Assembly (NCBI RefSeq): GCF_003575965.1
Contig: NZ_QWJJ01000016.1
Coordinates: 1-64,000, forward strand
Length of the DNA: 64,000 nucleotides
Reading direction: 5' to 3'
From: Pseudooceanicola sediminis
GTDB taxonomy: Bacteria; Pseudomonadota; Alphaproteobacteria; Rhodobacterales; Rhodobacteraceae
The notes beneath the pieces are model-generated. The model had not been told where the DNA came from. It saw nothing but the letters and a program-made list of their open reading frames with translations, and did not search any database. The position numbers were made by a program, and so were the translations under genes. This document shows, piece after piece, positions 53,852 to 63,560 of this stretch (its first letter is position 1; the number at the start of each line of letters is the position of its first letter).

Positions 53852-54481
53852 ATGCAGAAAGAACTGGCCAAGGCCGTTGTCTTCGACATTGGCAACGTCC
53901 TGATCGGGTGGAACCCGGAACGCCATTATGACGCGGTAATCGGGCCGGAGCGGCGCAAGGCGCTGTTCGAGGCGGTGGACCTTCATGCCATGAACGACAC
54001 CGTCGACCGGGGCGGCGACCTTGCCGAACTGACCGCGACACTGGCCGAGGCGACGCCGGAATGGCGCGACGAGATCCTGATGTGGCATCGCGACTGGCTG
54101 ACGATGGCCGCTCCTGCGATCCCGCATTCGGCGCGTCTGCTGCGCGCCCTGCGCGCCAGAGGCATTCCGGTCTTTGCGCTCAGCAATTTCGGCATCGGCA
54201 CCTTTGACATCGCCTGCCGCGCCTATCCCGTGCTGACCGAATTCGACCGCAAATATATCTCGGGGCACATGCAGGTGATCAAGCCCGCCGCGCAGATCTA
54301 CGAGATGCTTGAGGCCGACAGCGGTCTCTCCGGGGCCGAGCTGCTTTTTACCGACGACCGGGCCGACAATATCGCCGCCGCCAATGCGCGCGGCTGGCAG
54401 ACGCACCAGTTCACCGCACCCGAAGGCTGGGCCGCGCGTCTGGTGGCCGATGGCTATCTGACGGCCGAGGAAGCGGCGTGA
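53852..54481 (+). CDS. HAD family hydrolase (YihX-like)
   Basis: HAD-superfamily phosphatase of 209 residues. The nucleophile motif is FDIGNVLIGW, where Asn replaces the second Asp as in YihX-type sugar phosphatases; motif II is ALSNFG, motif III a Lys in VIKPAAQIY, and motif IV TDDRADNI. GGAG precedes the ATG. The stop overlaps the GTG start of the next gene (54478-54481). The substrate is probably a phosphorylated small metabolite. Confidence 0.91.
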   Translation: MQKELAKAVVFDIGNVLIGWNPERHYDAVIGPERRKALFEAVDLHAMNDTVDRGGDLAELTATLAEATPEWRDEILMWHRDWLTMAAPAIPHSARLLRALRARGIPVFALSNFGIGTFDIACRAYPVLTEFDRKYISGHMQVIKPAAQIYEMLEADSGLSGAELLFTDDRADNIAAANARGWQTHQFTAPEGWAARLVADGYLTAEEAA

Positions 54482-55395
54482 GCGTTCCCCAGATATCCTT
54501 TGAGCAGGGCGAGGCGGTCCTGAACTGGCTCACCCTGACGGACGCTCTTGCCGCTGCCCACGATCTGCCCAAGGCCGAGATCGGCGATACCTTTCTCTAT
54601 CGCGGGGGGGACACGCTGCTGACCCGCTCAGCCTGGATCGACGGGCTGGGGGTGGCGGTCAAGGCGGCGACCATCTTTCCCGGCAACAAGGACAGCGGCA
54701 AACCGGCGATCAATGGCGCCGTCAATCTGCTGTCAGATCAGGACGGCACGCTTGAGGCGCTGGTGGATTTTCACCTTGTGACCAAGTGGAAGACCGCCGG
54801 CGACAGCCTGCTTGCCGCCCGCCGTCTGGCCCGCCCGGACAGCAAGGTCATCCTGATCGTCGGCGCAGGCGCGGTGGCCGCGACCCTGCGTCAGGCCTAT
54901 GGTGCAGCCTTTCCCGACGCGCGCTTTCTGATCTGGAACCGCACCCCCGCCGGGGCAGAGGCGCTTGCAGCTCAGTATCCCGACTGCACCGTTGCCCCCG
55001 ACCTGCCCGCCGCCGTGGCCGAGGCCGATATCGTCACCTCCGCCACCATGGCGGTTGAGCCGTTCCTTCAGGGCGATTGGTTCCGACCCGGCCAGCACAT
55101 CGACCTGATCGGTGCCTATCGTCCCGACATGCGCGAGGCGCAGGATAGCGTGCTGCAACGTGCCAGCATCTTTGTCGACAGCTTCGACACGACGCTGGAT
55201 CACATCGGCGAAATGAAGATCCCCCTCGCCTCGGGCGCGATCGCCCGCGCAGACGTGCGGGCCGACTACTATGATCTGCCCGCATTCCAGCGCAGCAGCG
55301 ACGACCAGATCACCCTGTTCAAGAATGGCGGCGGTGCGCATCTGGATCTGATGACCGCGCGCCATATCCTCGATGCATGGCGGGCGGCCAAGTGA
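54478..55395 (+). CDS. Ornithine cyclodeaminase / mu-crystallin family protein
   Basis: NAD(P)-dependent protein of 305 residues with start codon GTG. The Rossmann motif is VILIVGAGAVAATLRQAYGAA; VKAATIFPGN and IDLIGAYRPDMREAQ are typical of the family. Members deaminate ornithine or lysine to proline or pipecolate, or reduce cyclic imines (ketimine reductases). The upstream HAD and downstream hydrolase genes overlap it, so the three are co-transcribed. The exact substrate cannot be decided. Confidence 0.91.
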   Translation: MSVPQISFEQGEAVLNWLTLTDALAAAHDLPKAEIGDTFLYRGGDTLLTRSAWIDGLGVAVKAATIFPGNKDSGKPAINGAVNLLSDQDGTLEALVDFHLVTKWKTAGDSLLAARRLARPDSKVILIVGAGAVAATLRQAYGAAFPDARFLIWNRTPAGAEALAAQYPDCTVAPDLPAAVAEADIVTSATMAVEPFLQGDWFRPGQHIDLIGAYRPDMREAQDSVLQRASIFVDSFDTTLDHIGEMKIPLASGAIARADVRADYYDLPAFQRSSDDQITLFKNGGGAHLDLMTARHILDAWRAAK

Positions 55396-56357
55396 CGCTC
55401 TGGTGGGGTCTCGGCGCCGCTCTGGTGCTGCTGATCCTGTTCCCCGTCGTGCAAGAGGCGCGCCGCACCAGCGTCGCCAGCCTGCGCCGCCGGCAACGGG
55501 CGACCTCGGGGGCCTTTGCCTCGTTGTCGCAGGGCATCACGCATTACCGCTGGCACGGGCCAAAGGACGACCCCGATGCGCCGGTGCTGGTGATGGTGCA
55601 TGGCCTCACCACCTCCTCCTATGTCTGGGATGCGATGATCCCCGGCCTGGTCGATGCCGGGGTGCGGGTGCTGACATATGATCTTTACGGGCGCGGCCTG
55701 TCGGACCGCCCGCATGGCCGCCAGGACCGGTACTTTTTCAAGCGCCAGATCCTGGACCTGCTTGACTCCCAAGGCCTAACCGCCCCTGTCACCCTCGTTG
55801 GCTATTCCCTTGGCGGGGGGATCGCTGCGGCCTTCGCCGCTGCCCGCCCGGCGCAGGTCGCCAGCCTGATCCTGATCGCGCCCGCCGGGTTTGGCGACAC
55901 GCCGTCGCGCTTTGCCGAATTCACCCGCAAGACGCCGATCCTCGGCACATGGGCCAACATGGTACTGGGCGATGCCGAATTGCGCAGCAAGGTCGGGCGC
56001 GGTGCGCCCTCGGTGGTCCCCGACATTGCCGCGCGTCAACTGGCCGAGATCGGCACCAGAGGCCTGCTACGCTCGGTCCTGTCGACCCGGCGCTTCATGC
56101 TCAGCGAGGATCTGTCGAGCGAGCATGAGGCCTTTGCCGCCTTCGGCCTGCCAGTGCTGGCAATCTGGGCTGAGGGGGATCGCGTCGTGCCCCTGCGGGC
56201 AAGCGATGCACTGGCGCAGGCCAACCCCGCCGCCCAGCAGGTGGTGATCGCGCAGGCGGGGCACGGCATGGTGCACACCCACCCCGCGCAGGTGACCGCG
56301 CCGATCATCGCCTTTCTTTCAGGCGCGCCGACAGCCGGGGTGGAAACCGGGGCCTGA
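55377..56357 (+). CDS. Alpha/beta hydrolase with N-terminal membrane anchor
   Basis: Protein of 326 residues. An N-terminal helix (LWWGLGAALVLLILFPVV) may anchor it in the membrane. The hydrolase core has the oxyanion HGLTTSSYVWD, the nucleophile Ser in GYSLGGG, an acidic residue in WAEGDRVVP, and the catalytic His in AGHGMVH. It overlaps the previous gene by 19 bp. Esterase, lipase or haloalkane-type activity is possible; none is indicated. Confidence 0.9.
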   Translation: MAGGQVTLWWGLGAALVLLILFPVVQEARRTSVASLRRRQRATSGAFASLSQGITHYRWHGPKDDPDAPVLVMVHGLTTSSYVWDAMIPGLVDAGVRVLTYDLYGRGLSDRPHGRQDRYFFKRQILDLLDSQGLTAPVTLVGYSLGGGIAAAFAAARPAQVASLILIAPAGFGDTPSRFAEFTRKTPILGTWANMVLGDAELRSKVGRGAPSVVPDIAARQLAEIGTRGLLRSVLSTRRFMLSEDLSSEHEAFAAFGLPVLAIWAEGDRVVPLRASDALAQANPAAQQVVIAQAGHGMVHTHPAQVTAPIIAFLSGAPTAGVETGA

Positions 56358-56365
56358 TCCATCCG

Positions 56366-57610
56366 TCATGCGGGCAGGGCCGGGGCCACGCGGTTTTCCC
56401 GGATCGGCAGATGCACCAGTGCGCTGAACGCCCCGATGCCGACGCCGATCCACCAGACCAGCGTGTAGTTGCCATAGATGTCGTACATGCGCCCACCCAG
56501 CCAGACGCCCATGAACCCGCCGATCTGGTGGCTCAGGAACACGATCCCGTACAGCGTGCCCATGTAGCGCATCCCGTACAGGTGCGCGATCAGCCCGCTG
56601 GTCAGCGGCACGGTCGCCAGCCACAGCCCGCCCATCAGCCCCGAAAACAGCAGCACCGACCCCGGCGTGATCGGCATCAGGATAAAGGCCCCCGCCACGA
56701 TGGTGCGCAGCGTGTAGATCCCCGCCAGCAGGTATTTCCGCTGGTACCGTTTGCCCAGCCAGCCCGCGAACAGCGTCCCCACGATGTTCATCACCCCTAT
56801 CAACGAGATCGAGATCGCCCCGAGCGCCGATGTCGTGGTGATCCCCAGCCCCGCCAGGATGCCGCCCGTGGCAATCGGCCCGCACAGCTCGGTCACGAAG
56901 GCCGGAAAGTGCGCCGTGATGAACGCCAGCTGATACCCGCATGAGAAAAAGCCAAGGAAAATCAACGTGAAACTCGGGTCTTTCGCGGCGCGTGTCAGGA
57001 TCGCCCCCAGGCTTTCCTCCAGCTCGGCGCGGGTGGCGGGCGAACTTTCGGTTTTCAGGAAGGGCAGCAGAACCAGCGTGCACAGGATCGCGGCGGCAAA
57101 GACCATGAACACCGACTGCCATGGCATCATGCCCAGCAACCACTCGGCCACCGGCGCGCCAAAGACCTGGCCCGCGCTGCCCGCCGCCGTCACGACCGCC
57201 AGCGCCATGGACCGGTTTTCCGGCGCGGCGGTGCGTCCGACCACCGCCAGGATCACACCGAACCCGGTGCCTGCGATGCCAAAGCCGACCAGCACCTCCA
57301 GCCCCCAATGCGCCTCGGGCGTCACGGCAAATGACGACAGCACCAGCCCGGCGGCATAGGCCAGCGCGCCAAGCACCACCGCCAGCCGGTCGCCCATGCG
57401 TTCTGCCAGCGCGCCGAATATCGGCTGCCCGATGCCCCAGGCCAGGTTCTGGATCGCGATGGCCAGCGAAAAGTCGGCGCGCAGCCAGCCGAACTCGCTC
57501 GCAATCGGGATCTGGAACACCCCGAACGACGCGCGGATGGCAAAGTTGACCAGGATGATGGCACAGCCCGCGATCAGCACGGGGGTGAACAGGCGGGCGG
57601 AAACGGGCAT
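56366..57610 (-). CDS. MFS transporter
   Basis: Major facilitator of 414 residues with twelve predicted helices in two halves. The start resembles the oxalate/formate and monocarboxylate group (FAIRASFGVFQIPIASEFGW), with the motif GALAERMGDRLAVVLGAL between helices 2 and 3 and GWLGKRYQRKYLLAG in the second half. The substrate is unknown, perhaps an organic acid. It converges with the hydrolase gene (8-bp gap) and is divergent from zapE. Confidence 0.92.
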   Translation of the reverse strand: MPVSARLFTPVLIAGCAIILVNFAIRASFGVFQIPIASEFGWLRADFSLAIAIQNLAWGIGQPIFGALAERMGDRLAVVLGALAYAAGLVLSSFAVTPEAHWGLEVLVGFGIAGTGFGVILAVVGRTAAPENRSMALAVVTAAGSAGQVFGAPVAEWLLGMMPWQSVFMVFAAAILCTLVLLPFLKTESSPATRAELEESLGAILTRAAKDPSFTLIFLGFFSCGYQLAFITAHFPAFVTELCGPIATGGILAGLGITTTSALGAISISLIGVMNIVGTLFAGWLGKRYQRKYLLAGIYTLRTIVAGAFILMPITPGSVLLFSGLMGGLWLATVPLTSGLIAHLYGMRYMGTLYGIVFLSHQIGGFMGVWLGGRMYDIYGNYTLVWWIGVGIGAFSALVHLPIRENRVAPALPA

Positions 57611-57736
57611 TCTGGCTCTCCATTGGGTTGCGCGAGATTACTGTTCTGGCACAAGCCGTCAATTGAAGGTTTGTGGCCTGTCCCATTCGCATTCGTGACC
57701 TTTCCCCGGTGCGCGCGGCAGGGTATCACCCCGGGT

Positions 57737-58810
57737 ATGAGCGCCCCTATGTCTGATCTTTACGCCGCCCGCGTGGCCGATGGCACCATCAAGCCCGATG
57801 ATGCGCAGCAGGCCGTCCTGCCCGAATTTGACCGCATTTGCGCGGGCCTTCAGGCCGCGCCTGCGAAGCGCGGCCTGTTCCGGCGCGCAAAGGATCCCGA
57901 ACCGCCAAAGGGGCTCTACCTCTGGGGCGGGGTCGGGCGTGGCAAGTCCATGTTGATGGACCTTTTCGTCGAAACCCTCGACGTGCCGGTGCGCCGCGTC
58001 CACTTCCACGCCTTCATGCAGGAAATCCACGAAGGCCTGCACGCCGCCCGCAAGGCCAATACCGAGGATTCCCTGGCCCCCGTTGCCGCAAAGGTCGCGG
58101 AAGAGGTCAAGGTTCTGGCCTTTGACGAGATGCAGATCACCGACATCACCGACGCGATGATCGTCGGCCGCCTGTTCGAGGCGCTGTTCGCCGCAGGTGT
58201 CGTCATCGTCACCACGTCGAACCGGGTGCCGGATGACCTGTACAAGAACGGGTTGAACCGTCAGCTGTTCCTGCCCTTCATCGCCCAGATCAAGGACCGG
58301 CTGGTGGTGCATGAACTGGCCAGCCCGAACGATTACCGCCAGAACCGCCTGTCCGGTTCCCCGGTCTATTTCACGCCGGTCGATGCCGAGGCGCGCGCCG
58401 CGATCGAGGGCATCTGGCAGGATCTGACGGGCGGCGACGCCGCACCGCTGGTGCTTAAGGTCAAGGGACGCGAGGTCGTGATCCCCGCTTATCGCAACGG
58501 CGTCGGGCGCGCGCGCTTTCACGATCTGTGCGGCGCGATGCTGGGTCCGGGCGATTACCTGGCGGTGGCAGATGCGCTCAAAGTGCTGATCCTGGAAAAT
58601 ATCCCGTCGCTGTCGCGCTCGAACTTCAACGAGGCAAAGCGCTTCGTCACCCTGATCGACGCGCTGTACGAGGCGCGGGTGCGCCTGATCTGCTCCGCTG
58701 CCTCCGACCCCGAAACGCTCTATCTTGAGGGCGAGGGCGTGTTCGAATTCGAACGCACCGCCAGCCGGCTGCGGGAAATGCAGGATCAATCCTGGGGCGC
58801 GCCAGACTAG
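57737..58810 (+). CDS. zapE: Cell division protein ZapE (AFG1-like ATPase)
   Basis: AAA-type ATPase of 357 residues. Walker A is GGVGRGKS (64-71), HFHAFMQEIHEG follows, Walker B is VLAFDEMQITDI, and VTTSNRVPDDLYKNGLNR is the sensor region. The family (ZapE in E. coli, AFG1/LACE1 in mitochondria) acts at the division ring under stress and in membrane protein quality control. The ATG at 57737 is preferred; an in-frame ATG at 57749 is possible. It stands alone. Confidence 0.95.
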   Translation: MSAPMSDLYAARVADGTIKPDDAQQAVLPEFDRICAGLQAAPAKRGLFRRAKDPEPPKGLYLWGGVGRGKSMLMDLFVETLDVPVRRVHFHAFMQEIHEGLHAARKANTEDSLAPVAAKVAEEVKVLAFDEMQITDITDAMIVGRLFEALFAAGVVIVTTSNRVPDDLYKNGLNRQLFLPFIAQIKDRLVVHELASPNDYRQNRLSGSPVYFTPVDAEARAAIEGIWQDLTGGDAAPLVLKVKGREVVIPAYRNGVGRARFHDLCGAMLGPGDYLAVADALKVLILENIPSLSRSNFNEAKRFVTLIDALYEARVRLICSAASDPETLYLEGEGVFEFERTASRLREMQDQSWGAPD

Positions 58811-59208
58811 GGCGCCGTCACGGATCTGATGTCGGAAAAAAGATGGCGGCTAGCTGAGCTTGGGGCGATCTGCTCTCAAACCGCCTGGTCGAAAAACGGA
58901 GCGGGGGTCGTTGAACCGACCCCCTGATTTTGCCCGTTGGTCCCAAGCCTGAATGACGTCTTGCGAATCGCTGTGATAGGCTGCCGATGCGATGGGCGAG
59001 ACGACTGAGAATGCCTGTATCTGAAAGGATATTAGGCGATATTTTTCGAATCGGTCAATACCGCGCGAATCGCTTTTGCCAAGTTTCTGCCACGATTCGC
59101 CGCGCTGATTCGGAAAGCCGAATCGGAACAGTCGCTTAGGCGTTTCCAGGCCGCGCAAAAAAGAGTCGGATTGTCGGGGCAGGTACGTGAAACGCGGCCG
59201 CCACAGGT
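58811..59208. other. Low-GC intergenic region with repeated GAATCG/CGATTC motifs and a hairpin
   Basis: This 400-bp gap looks clearly lower in GC than its surroundings. GAATCG or its complement occurs near 58967, 59047, 59068, 59092, 59108 and 59121. GATTCGG-aaag-CCGAATC (59107-59124) is a perfect 7-bp hairpin with a four-base loop. A 102-codon minus-strand frame (58850-59158) has no ribosome site and no recognisable family. Regulatory DNA, a small RNA or an old gene remnant are possible. Confidence 0.6.
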
Positions 59209-60495
59209 TCAGCCGTTGGTTTCCAGCACCCTGCCGGCCAGGTACAGCGACCCGCCGATCAGGACACGGGCATCGGGGCAGGCGGCGATGATACGCTGCA
59301 AGGCGATTTCGACCGTCTCGGCGACAAAGGCTTCGTGGCCGGTGTCGCGGGCGGCGGTGGCGGTTTCCTCGGCGCTCAGCGTATTTGCCTCGCCGGGAAT
59401 CGGAACTGCCGTCAGGCTTTCCACATGCGCCGCCAGCGGCCGCAGATAGCCGCGCACGTCCTTGGTGTTCAGCATCCCGCAGATCATGTGCGTGGGCCGT
59501 CCGGCCATCTGGCTCAGGTGCAGGGCCAGCGCCTCGCCCGCGGCGGGGTTATGGCCCCCGTCCAGCCACAACTCGCCCAGCGGTGCACTCTCGGCCAAGG
59601 GTCCCTTGCGCAGGCGTTGCAGGCGGGCGGGCCACTCTGCCTTGGATACCGCGGCCTCGCAGGCGGTCTCGCACGCGGCCTGGCCCAGCGTCAGCTGGCG
59701 CAGCACGGCGATGGCGGCACCGGCGTTCACGATCTGATGCGCCCCCGGCAGGTTCGGCAGCGGCAGATCCAGCAGGCCGGTTTCGTCCTGGAACACCAGG
59801 CGACCGCGCTCTTCCCAGACATGCCAGTGCTGGCCATGCACAAACAGCGGCGCGCCCAGACGTGCGGCCCGCGCCTCGATCACCTCCAGCGCGGCCTCGC
59901 TCTGCGGGGCCACGACGCAGGGCACACCCCGTTTGAGGATGCCGGCCTTTTCCGCCGCGATCTTTTCGATCGTGTCGCCCAGAAAGCCTTCGTGATCCAT
60001 CGAGATCGGCGTCAGCACCGTCATCGCAGGGCGCGCGACCACGTTCGTCGCATCCAGTCGCCCGCCCAGCCCGGTTTCCAGCAGGCACCAGTCGGCGGGC
60101 TGGCGGGCAAAGCCCAGCAGCGCGGCGCAGGTGGTGATCTCGAAATAGGTGATCGGGTCGGGGCCATTGGCGACCAGGCATTCATCCAGCAAAGCACTCA
60201 GCGCCGCTTCGGAAATCAGCGCGCCGTTCAGGCGGATACGTTCATGAAACCGCACCAGGTGGGGCGAGGTATAGGCATGAACCGATGCCCCCATCCCCTC
60301 CAGTCCGGCGCGCAGCATCGCCTGGGTCGATCCCTTGCCGTTGGTTCCGGCAAGGTGGATCACCGGCGGCAGCTTTTCTTCGGGGTGATCCAGCGCAGCC
60401 AGCAACCGCCAGACGCGATCCAGCACAAGGTCGATGACCTTGGGATGCAGCCGCATCATCCGGTCCAGCAGCGCGTCAGACGGTGCGGCGGTCAC
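59209..60495 (-). CDS. folC: Folylpolyglutamate/dihydrofolate synthase
   Basis: Mur-ligase-fold enzyme of 428 residues that makes dihydrofolate from dihydropteroate and adds glutamates to folates. ATP loop GTNGKGST (50-57), [29 protein letters not shown] with the metal His, and the C-domain [11 protein letters not shown] are all present. The start is a GTG at 60495 overlapping the accD stop (GTGA), the usual accD-folC arrangement. Confidence 0.95.
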   Translation of the reverse strand: MTAAPSDALLDRMMRLHPKVIDLVLDRVWRLLAALDHPEEKLPPVIHLAGTNGKGSTQAMLRAGLEGMGASVHAYTSPHLVRFHERIRLNGALISEAALSALLDECLVANGPDPITYFEITTCAALLGFARQPADWCLLETGLGGRLDATNVVARPAMTVLTPISMDHEGFLGDTIEKIAAEKAGILKRGVPCVVAPQSEAALEVIEARAARLGAPLFVHGQHWHVWEERGRLVFQDETGLLDLPLPNLPGAHQIVNAGAAIAVLRQLTLGQAACETACEAAVSKAEWPARLQRLRKGPLAESAPLGELWLDGGHNPAAGEALALHLSQMAGRPTHMICGMLNTKDVRGYLRPLAAHVESLTAVPIPGEANTLSAEETATAARDTGHEAFVAETVEIALQRIIAACPDARVLIGGSLYLAGRVLETNG

Positions 60496-61553
60496 TTCTT
60501 GTCTTTCGCCTTGTCCTTGCCCGCGTCCTTGGGGACCTCTTTCGTCGCGGCCTTTGCCGGGGTCGGTGCAGCGCCTGCGGCAGGCTTGATGTCCTTGGCC
60601 TTGGCGTCGCTGACGCCAGAGGTCGGCACGACGACGGCCGCGGCTTCGGGGTCCGGCAGGGCCGCTGCCTTGTCGGGGGCGGGCAGGTCGCCGCGCACGG
60701 CGGGCGGCAGGCCCATCAACATGCGGGTGATCTGGATCAGCTCCTCGCGCATCTGGGTACGGGGGGTCACGCGGTCCAGCATGCCGTGGTCCAGCAGGTA
60801 TTCGGCCCGCTGAAATCCTTCCGGCAGCTTTTCGCGGATCGTCTGTTCGATCACCCGCGGCCCGGCAAAGCAGATCAGCGCGTTCGGCTCTGCGATATGC
60901 ACGTCGCCCAGCATTGCGTAGCTGGCCGTCACGCCGCCCGTGGTCGGATGCGTCAGCACCACGATATAGGGCAGACCGGCCTCTTTCAGCATCTGCACGG
61001 CGACCGTGGTGCGCGGCATCTGCATCAGGCTCAGGATGCCTTCCTGCATTCGCGCGCCGCCAGCGGCGGAAAACAGCACCAGCGGGCATTTCCGCTGCAC
61101 CGCGCGTTCGGCGGCGGCCACGATGGCATTGCCGACGTACATGCCCATTGACCCGCCCATGAAGGAAAAGTCCTGCGCGGTGGCGACGATGGGCGTGCGC
61201 CCGATCTCGCCCTGCGCCACCAGCATCGCTTCGTCCTCGCCGGTCTTGCGACGGGCCTCGCGCATCCGGTCGGGATATTTCTTCTGGTCGCGGAAATGCA
61301 GCGGGTCATTGACCGGTTCGGGCACATCGACTTCGGTAAAGATACCGCCATCGAACAGCGCCCTGAAACGGTCACGCGGTGAAATCGCCATGTGATGCCC
61401 ACAAGACGTGCAGACATTCAGGTTATCGCTCAATTCCCTGTGAAACAGCATCGTGCCGCAGCTGTCGCATTTGCTCCAAAGGTTCTCGGGCGTTTCCCGC
61501 CGCGAAAAGATAGAATTGATGCGCGGCCGGACGTAGTTGTTGATCCAGTTCAT
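60492..61553 (-). CDS. accD: Acetyl-CoA carboxylase carboxyltransferase subunit beta
   Basis: Transfers the carboxyl group from carboxybiotin to acetyl-CoA to make malonyl-CoA, the first step of fatty-acid synthesis. The 353-residue protein has the zinc ribbon C29-x2-C32 and C48-x2-C51, then the crotonase-fold core with [12 protein letters not shown] and [17 protein letters not shown]. After about residue 305 it has a tail rich in Ala, Pro and Lys, ending KDKAKDKK, not found in the E. coli enzyme (304 residues). It overlaps folC by four bases. Confidence 0.96.
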   Translation of the reverse strand: MNWINNYVRPRINSIFSRRETPENLWSKCDSCGTMLFHRELSDNLNVCTSCGHHMAISPRDRFRALFDGGIFTEVDVPEPVNDPLHFRDQKKYPDRMREARRKTGEDEAMLVAQGEIGRTPIVATAQDFSFMGGSMGMYVGNAIVAAAERAVQRKCPLVLFSAAGGARMQEGILSLMQMPRTTVAVQMLKEAGLPYIVVLTHPTTGGVTASYAMLGDVHIAEPNALICFAGPRVIEQTIREKLPEGFQRAEYLLDHGMLDRVTPRTQMREELIQITRMLMGLPPAVRGDLPAPDKAAALPDPEAAAVVVPTSGVSDAKAKDIKPAAGAAPTPAKAATKEVPKDAGKDKAKDKK

Positions 61554-61616
61554 CGGCGATTTGCCCCCGGGGTTGCCAGTCGCGCATGAAATAAGCGGCT
61601 GCGCGCCGGATTGCAA

Positions 61617-62540
61617 TCAACGCCTTATGGCAATGCGTGCCGCCAGCCAGGCCAAGCCGATGGTGCCCAGCTCGATGATCAGCGCCAGACTGATCAGGGG
61701 GCCCTGGGCCAGGGCCGGGTCGGCCAGGCCGTCGCTGGCCGGAAACAGAAACAGCGCCAGGCCGGAATCCGGGCCGCCGGCCTCGCCAAAGCACAGAAAA
61801 GCATAGGCATTATTGGCCAGGTGCAGCCCGATCGCGGGGCCTAGATTGCCACTGCGCGCCGTCAGATCCGATGCGGCCAGGCCAAAGCAGAAGGCCCAGA
61901 TCAGGTACTGCCAGTTGTCCACCGGCGCGGCCCCGTCCTGCCAGTGTACGGCGGCAAACGCCAGGTTCGGCACCACCATCCAGACCAGCGGCGCGCGGAA
62001 TCGTGCCGCCAGCTGTTGCTGGATAAAGCCGCGATACAGCAATTCCTCGGCCCCGGTCTGCACCAGCAGCGCGGCCAGCGCAAAGGGCAGCACGGCCAGC
62101 CAGCCCGCCATGCCACGTGCGCTTTCGGCAGCGCGGAAATCCAGCCAGGGCGGCAGCAGTTGAATCGCCACGAACACCGCCGCCGAGGCCGCAAATGCCA
62201 ATGGCAGCATCGCGCCCGCCTGCTCCGGCGGACCGGTCAGGCTGGCGAAACCGCGTTTGTTCAGCCGCCGCGCCACCAGCCAGACGGCGCCCCCCAGACA
62301 CCCGTAAGAGGCCAGTTGCACCACCAGCCCCAGGGCGGTGTCGCCGTAAAACAGCGCCTTGGCCAGGTCGGGCGCAAGGTACGCCAGCCCCCCGTCAAAG
62401 GCCCAGATCCCGGCATCGAACAGCCCCTCGATCAGCACCAACCCCAACAGCAGCCGCCACACCTGGGACGAGGCGCGCGCCGGTGCGGCATAGGCCACAT
62501 GCGGGGCATAGGCGCGTGGTGTTCGCATCAACATCAGCAT
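61617..62540 (-). CDS. CPBP family intramembrane glutamic protease (copy 1)
   Basis: Membrane protein of 307 residues with about eight helices. Active-site motifs: EELLYRGF (EExxxR) near residue 165, VWMVVPNLAFAAVH with the second conserved His, and HLANN (HxxxN) further on. The family includes prenyl-protein CAAX proteases and bacterial bacteriocin-immunity proteins; substrates of most bacterial members are unknown. It follows a paralogue by 4 bp on the same strand. Confidence 0.91.
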   Translation of the reverse strand: MLMLMRTPRAYAPHVAYAAPARASSQVWRLLLGLVLIEGLFDAGIWAFDGGLAYLAPDLAKALFYGDTALGLVVQLASYGCLGGAVWLVARRLNKRGFASLTGPPEQAGAMLPLAFAASAAVFVAIQLLPPWLDFRAAESARGMAGWLAVLPFALAALLVQTGAEELLYRGFIQQQLAARFRAPLVWMVVPNLAFAAVHWQDGAAPVDNWQYLIWAFCFGLAASDLTARSGNLGPAIGLHLANNAYAFLCFGEAGGPDSGLALFLFPASDGLADPALAQGPLISLALIIELGTIGLAWLAARIAIRR

Positions 62541-62544
62541 CCGC

Positions 62545-63456
62545 TCAGCGCCGCAAGGCCAGCCGGGCGGCCAGCCACAGCACCGCCGTCGTCGCCAGGT
62601 CCAGCGGCATCAGCGGGGTCAGCGCCGGGTCCGACGCCTCCACCGGCAAATGATACAGCGCCAGCCCGCCCAGTTCGTCCCCGAATCCGATGAACAGGAT
62701 GGCCAGCACGTTGTTGATGAAATGCAGCGCCAGGGCTGGCCCCAGCGTCCCCGACCGCGCTGTCAGATCGGCGGCCGTCAGGGCAAACAGCGTCGCGCTG
62801 GCGACGAACCACAGCCCGTTCGGCCCCGCCGCGCCCTGGTAATGCAGCGCGCCAAAGACCAGCGATGGCAGCACCATCCAGACCAGCGGGTTGGCAAATC
62901 GTGCGGATAGTCGCGATTGCAGATAACCGCGAAACAACAGCTCCTCGGCAGCGATCTGGATCAGGATCGCGGGCAGGGCAACCGGCAGCAGGCCCACCCA
63001 GGGCGCAAGGCCCAGGTGCCGCTCAGGGCGCAGGTCCGCGGGCATCGGCAGCAACCACACGATGGCCTGCAACAGGGCCACATGCCCCGCAACGCGCAGA
63101 AACTGCGCCCCCGCCAACGGCCATGGCCCGATCAGCGCCGCCAGCCCGCGCCCATGCAACAGCCGCAGCATCAGCGTCAGGGCCACCAGCGCCGCTGCGA
63201 AAGACCCCAGGAACAGCAGCGTCGCCGCCGCGCCACTTGCCAGCGCGTCTCCCCCCGCCGCGTCAGCCCCCGGCGTGCCGGTCTGCACTGCCCGGGTCGG
63301 GTCGCCCAACCCGAACAGGCCCGCCGCGCCGATGAACCACAGCGACAGCAGCACCACATACAGCACCGTAAAGATCCCGAAGCCCGCCGCCGTGCGCCAC
63401 AGCGCCGCCGGATCGTCCTGCCAGTGCGGTGCGTGCCGCTGTTCCGTTCTGCTCAT
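62545..63456 (-). CDS. CPBP family intramembrane glutamic protease (copy 2)
   Basis: Membrane protein of 303 residues, paralogous to the gene just downstream: both share an EELLxRGx motif (here EELLFRGYLQSRLSARFANP), LVWMVLPSLVFGALHYQ and HFINN, and TARSGTLGPAL against TARSGNLGPAI. The pair looks like a tandem duplication that has since diverged. An AG-rich site precedes the ATG at 63456. The function is unknown beyond the family. Confidence 0.91.
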   Translation of the reverse strand: MSRTEQRHAPHWQDDPAALWRTAAGFGIFTVLYVVLLSLWFIGAAGLFGLGDPTRAVQTGTPGADAAGGDALASGAAATLLFLGSFAAALVALTLMLRLLHGRGLAALIGPWPLAGAQFLRVAGHVALLQAIVWLLPMPADLRPERHLGLAPWVGLLPVALPAILIQIAAEELLFRGYLQSRLSARFANPLVWMVLPSLVFGALHYQGAAGPNGLWFVASATLFALTAADLTARSGTLGPALALHFINNVLAILFIGFGDELGGLALYHLPVEASDPALTPLMPLDLATTAVLWLAARLALRR

Positions 63457-63560
63457 GACGCGAAACTATCCTCGCCGTTTCGTGCCCGCAATCGCCCTTG
63501 TGCCTCTGCCGGTGGTCATTTATCCCCAAGCCAGCCAAGTTTCCGGGGGGAGCCGCACCG

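Noticed and set aside
58850-59158. 102-codon minus-strand open frame
   Set aside because: No ribosome site, no recognisable domain, and poorly matching codon use; kept only as part of the intergenic description.
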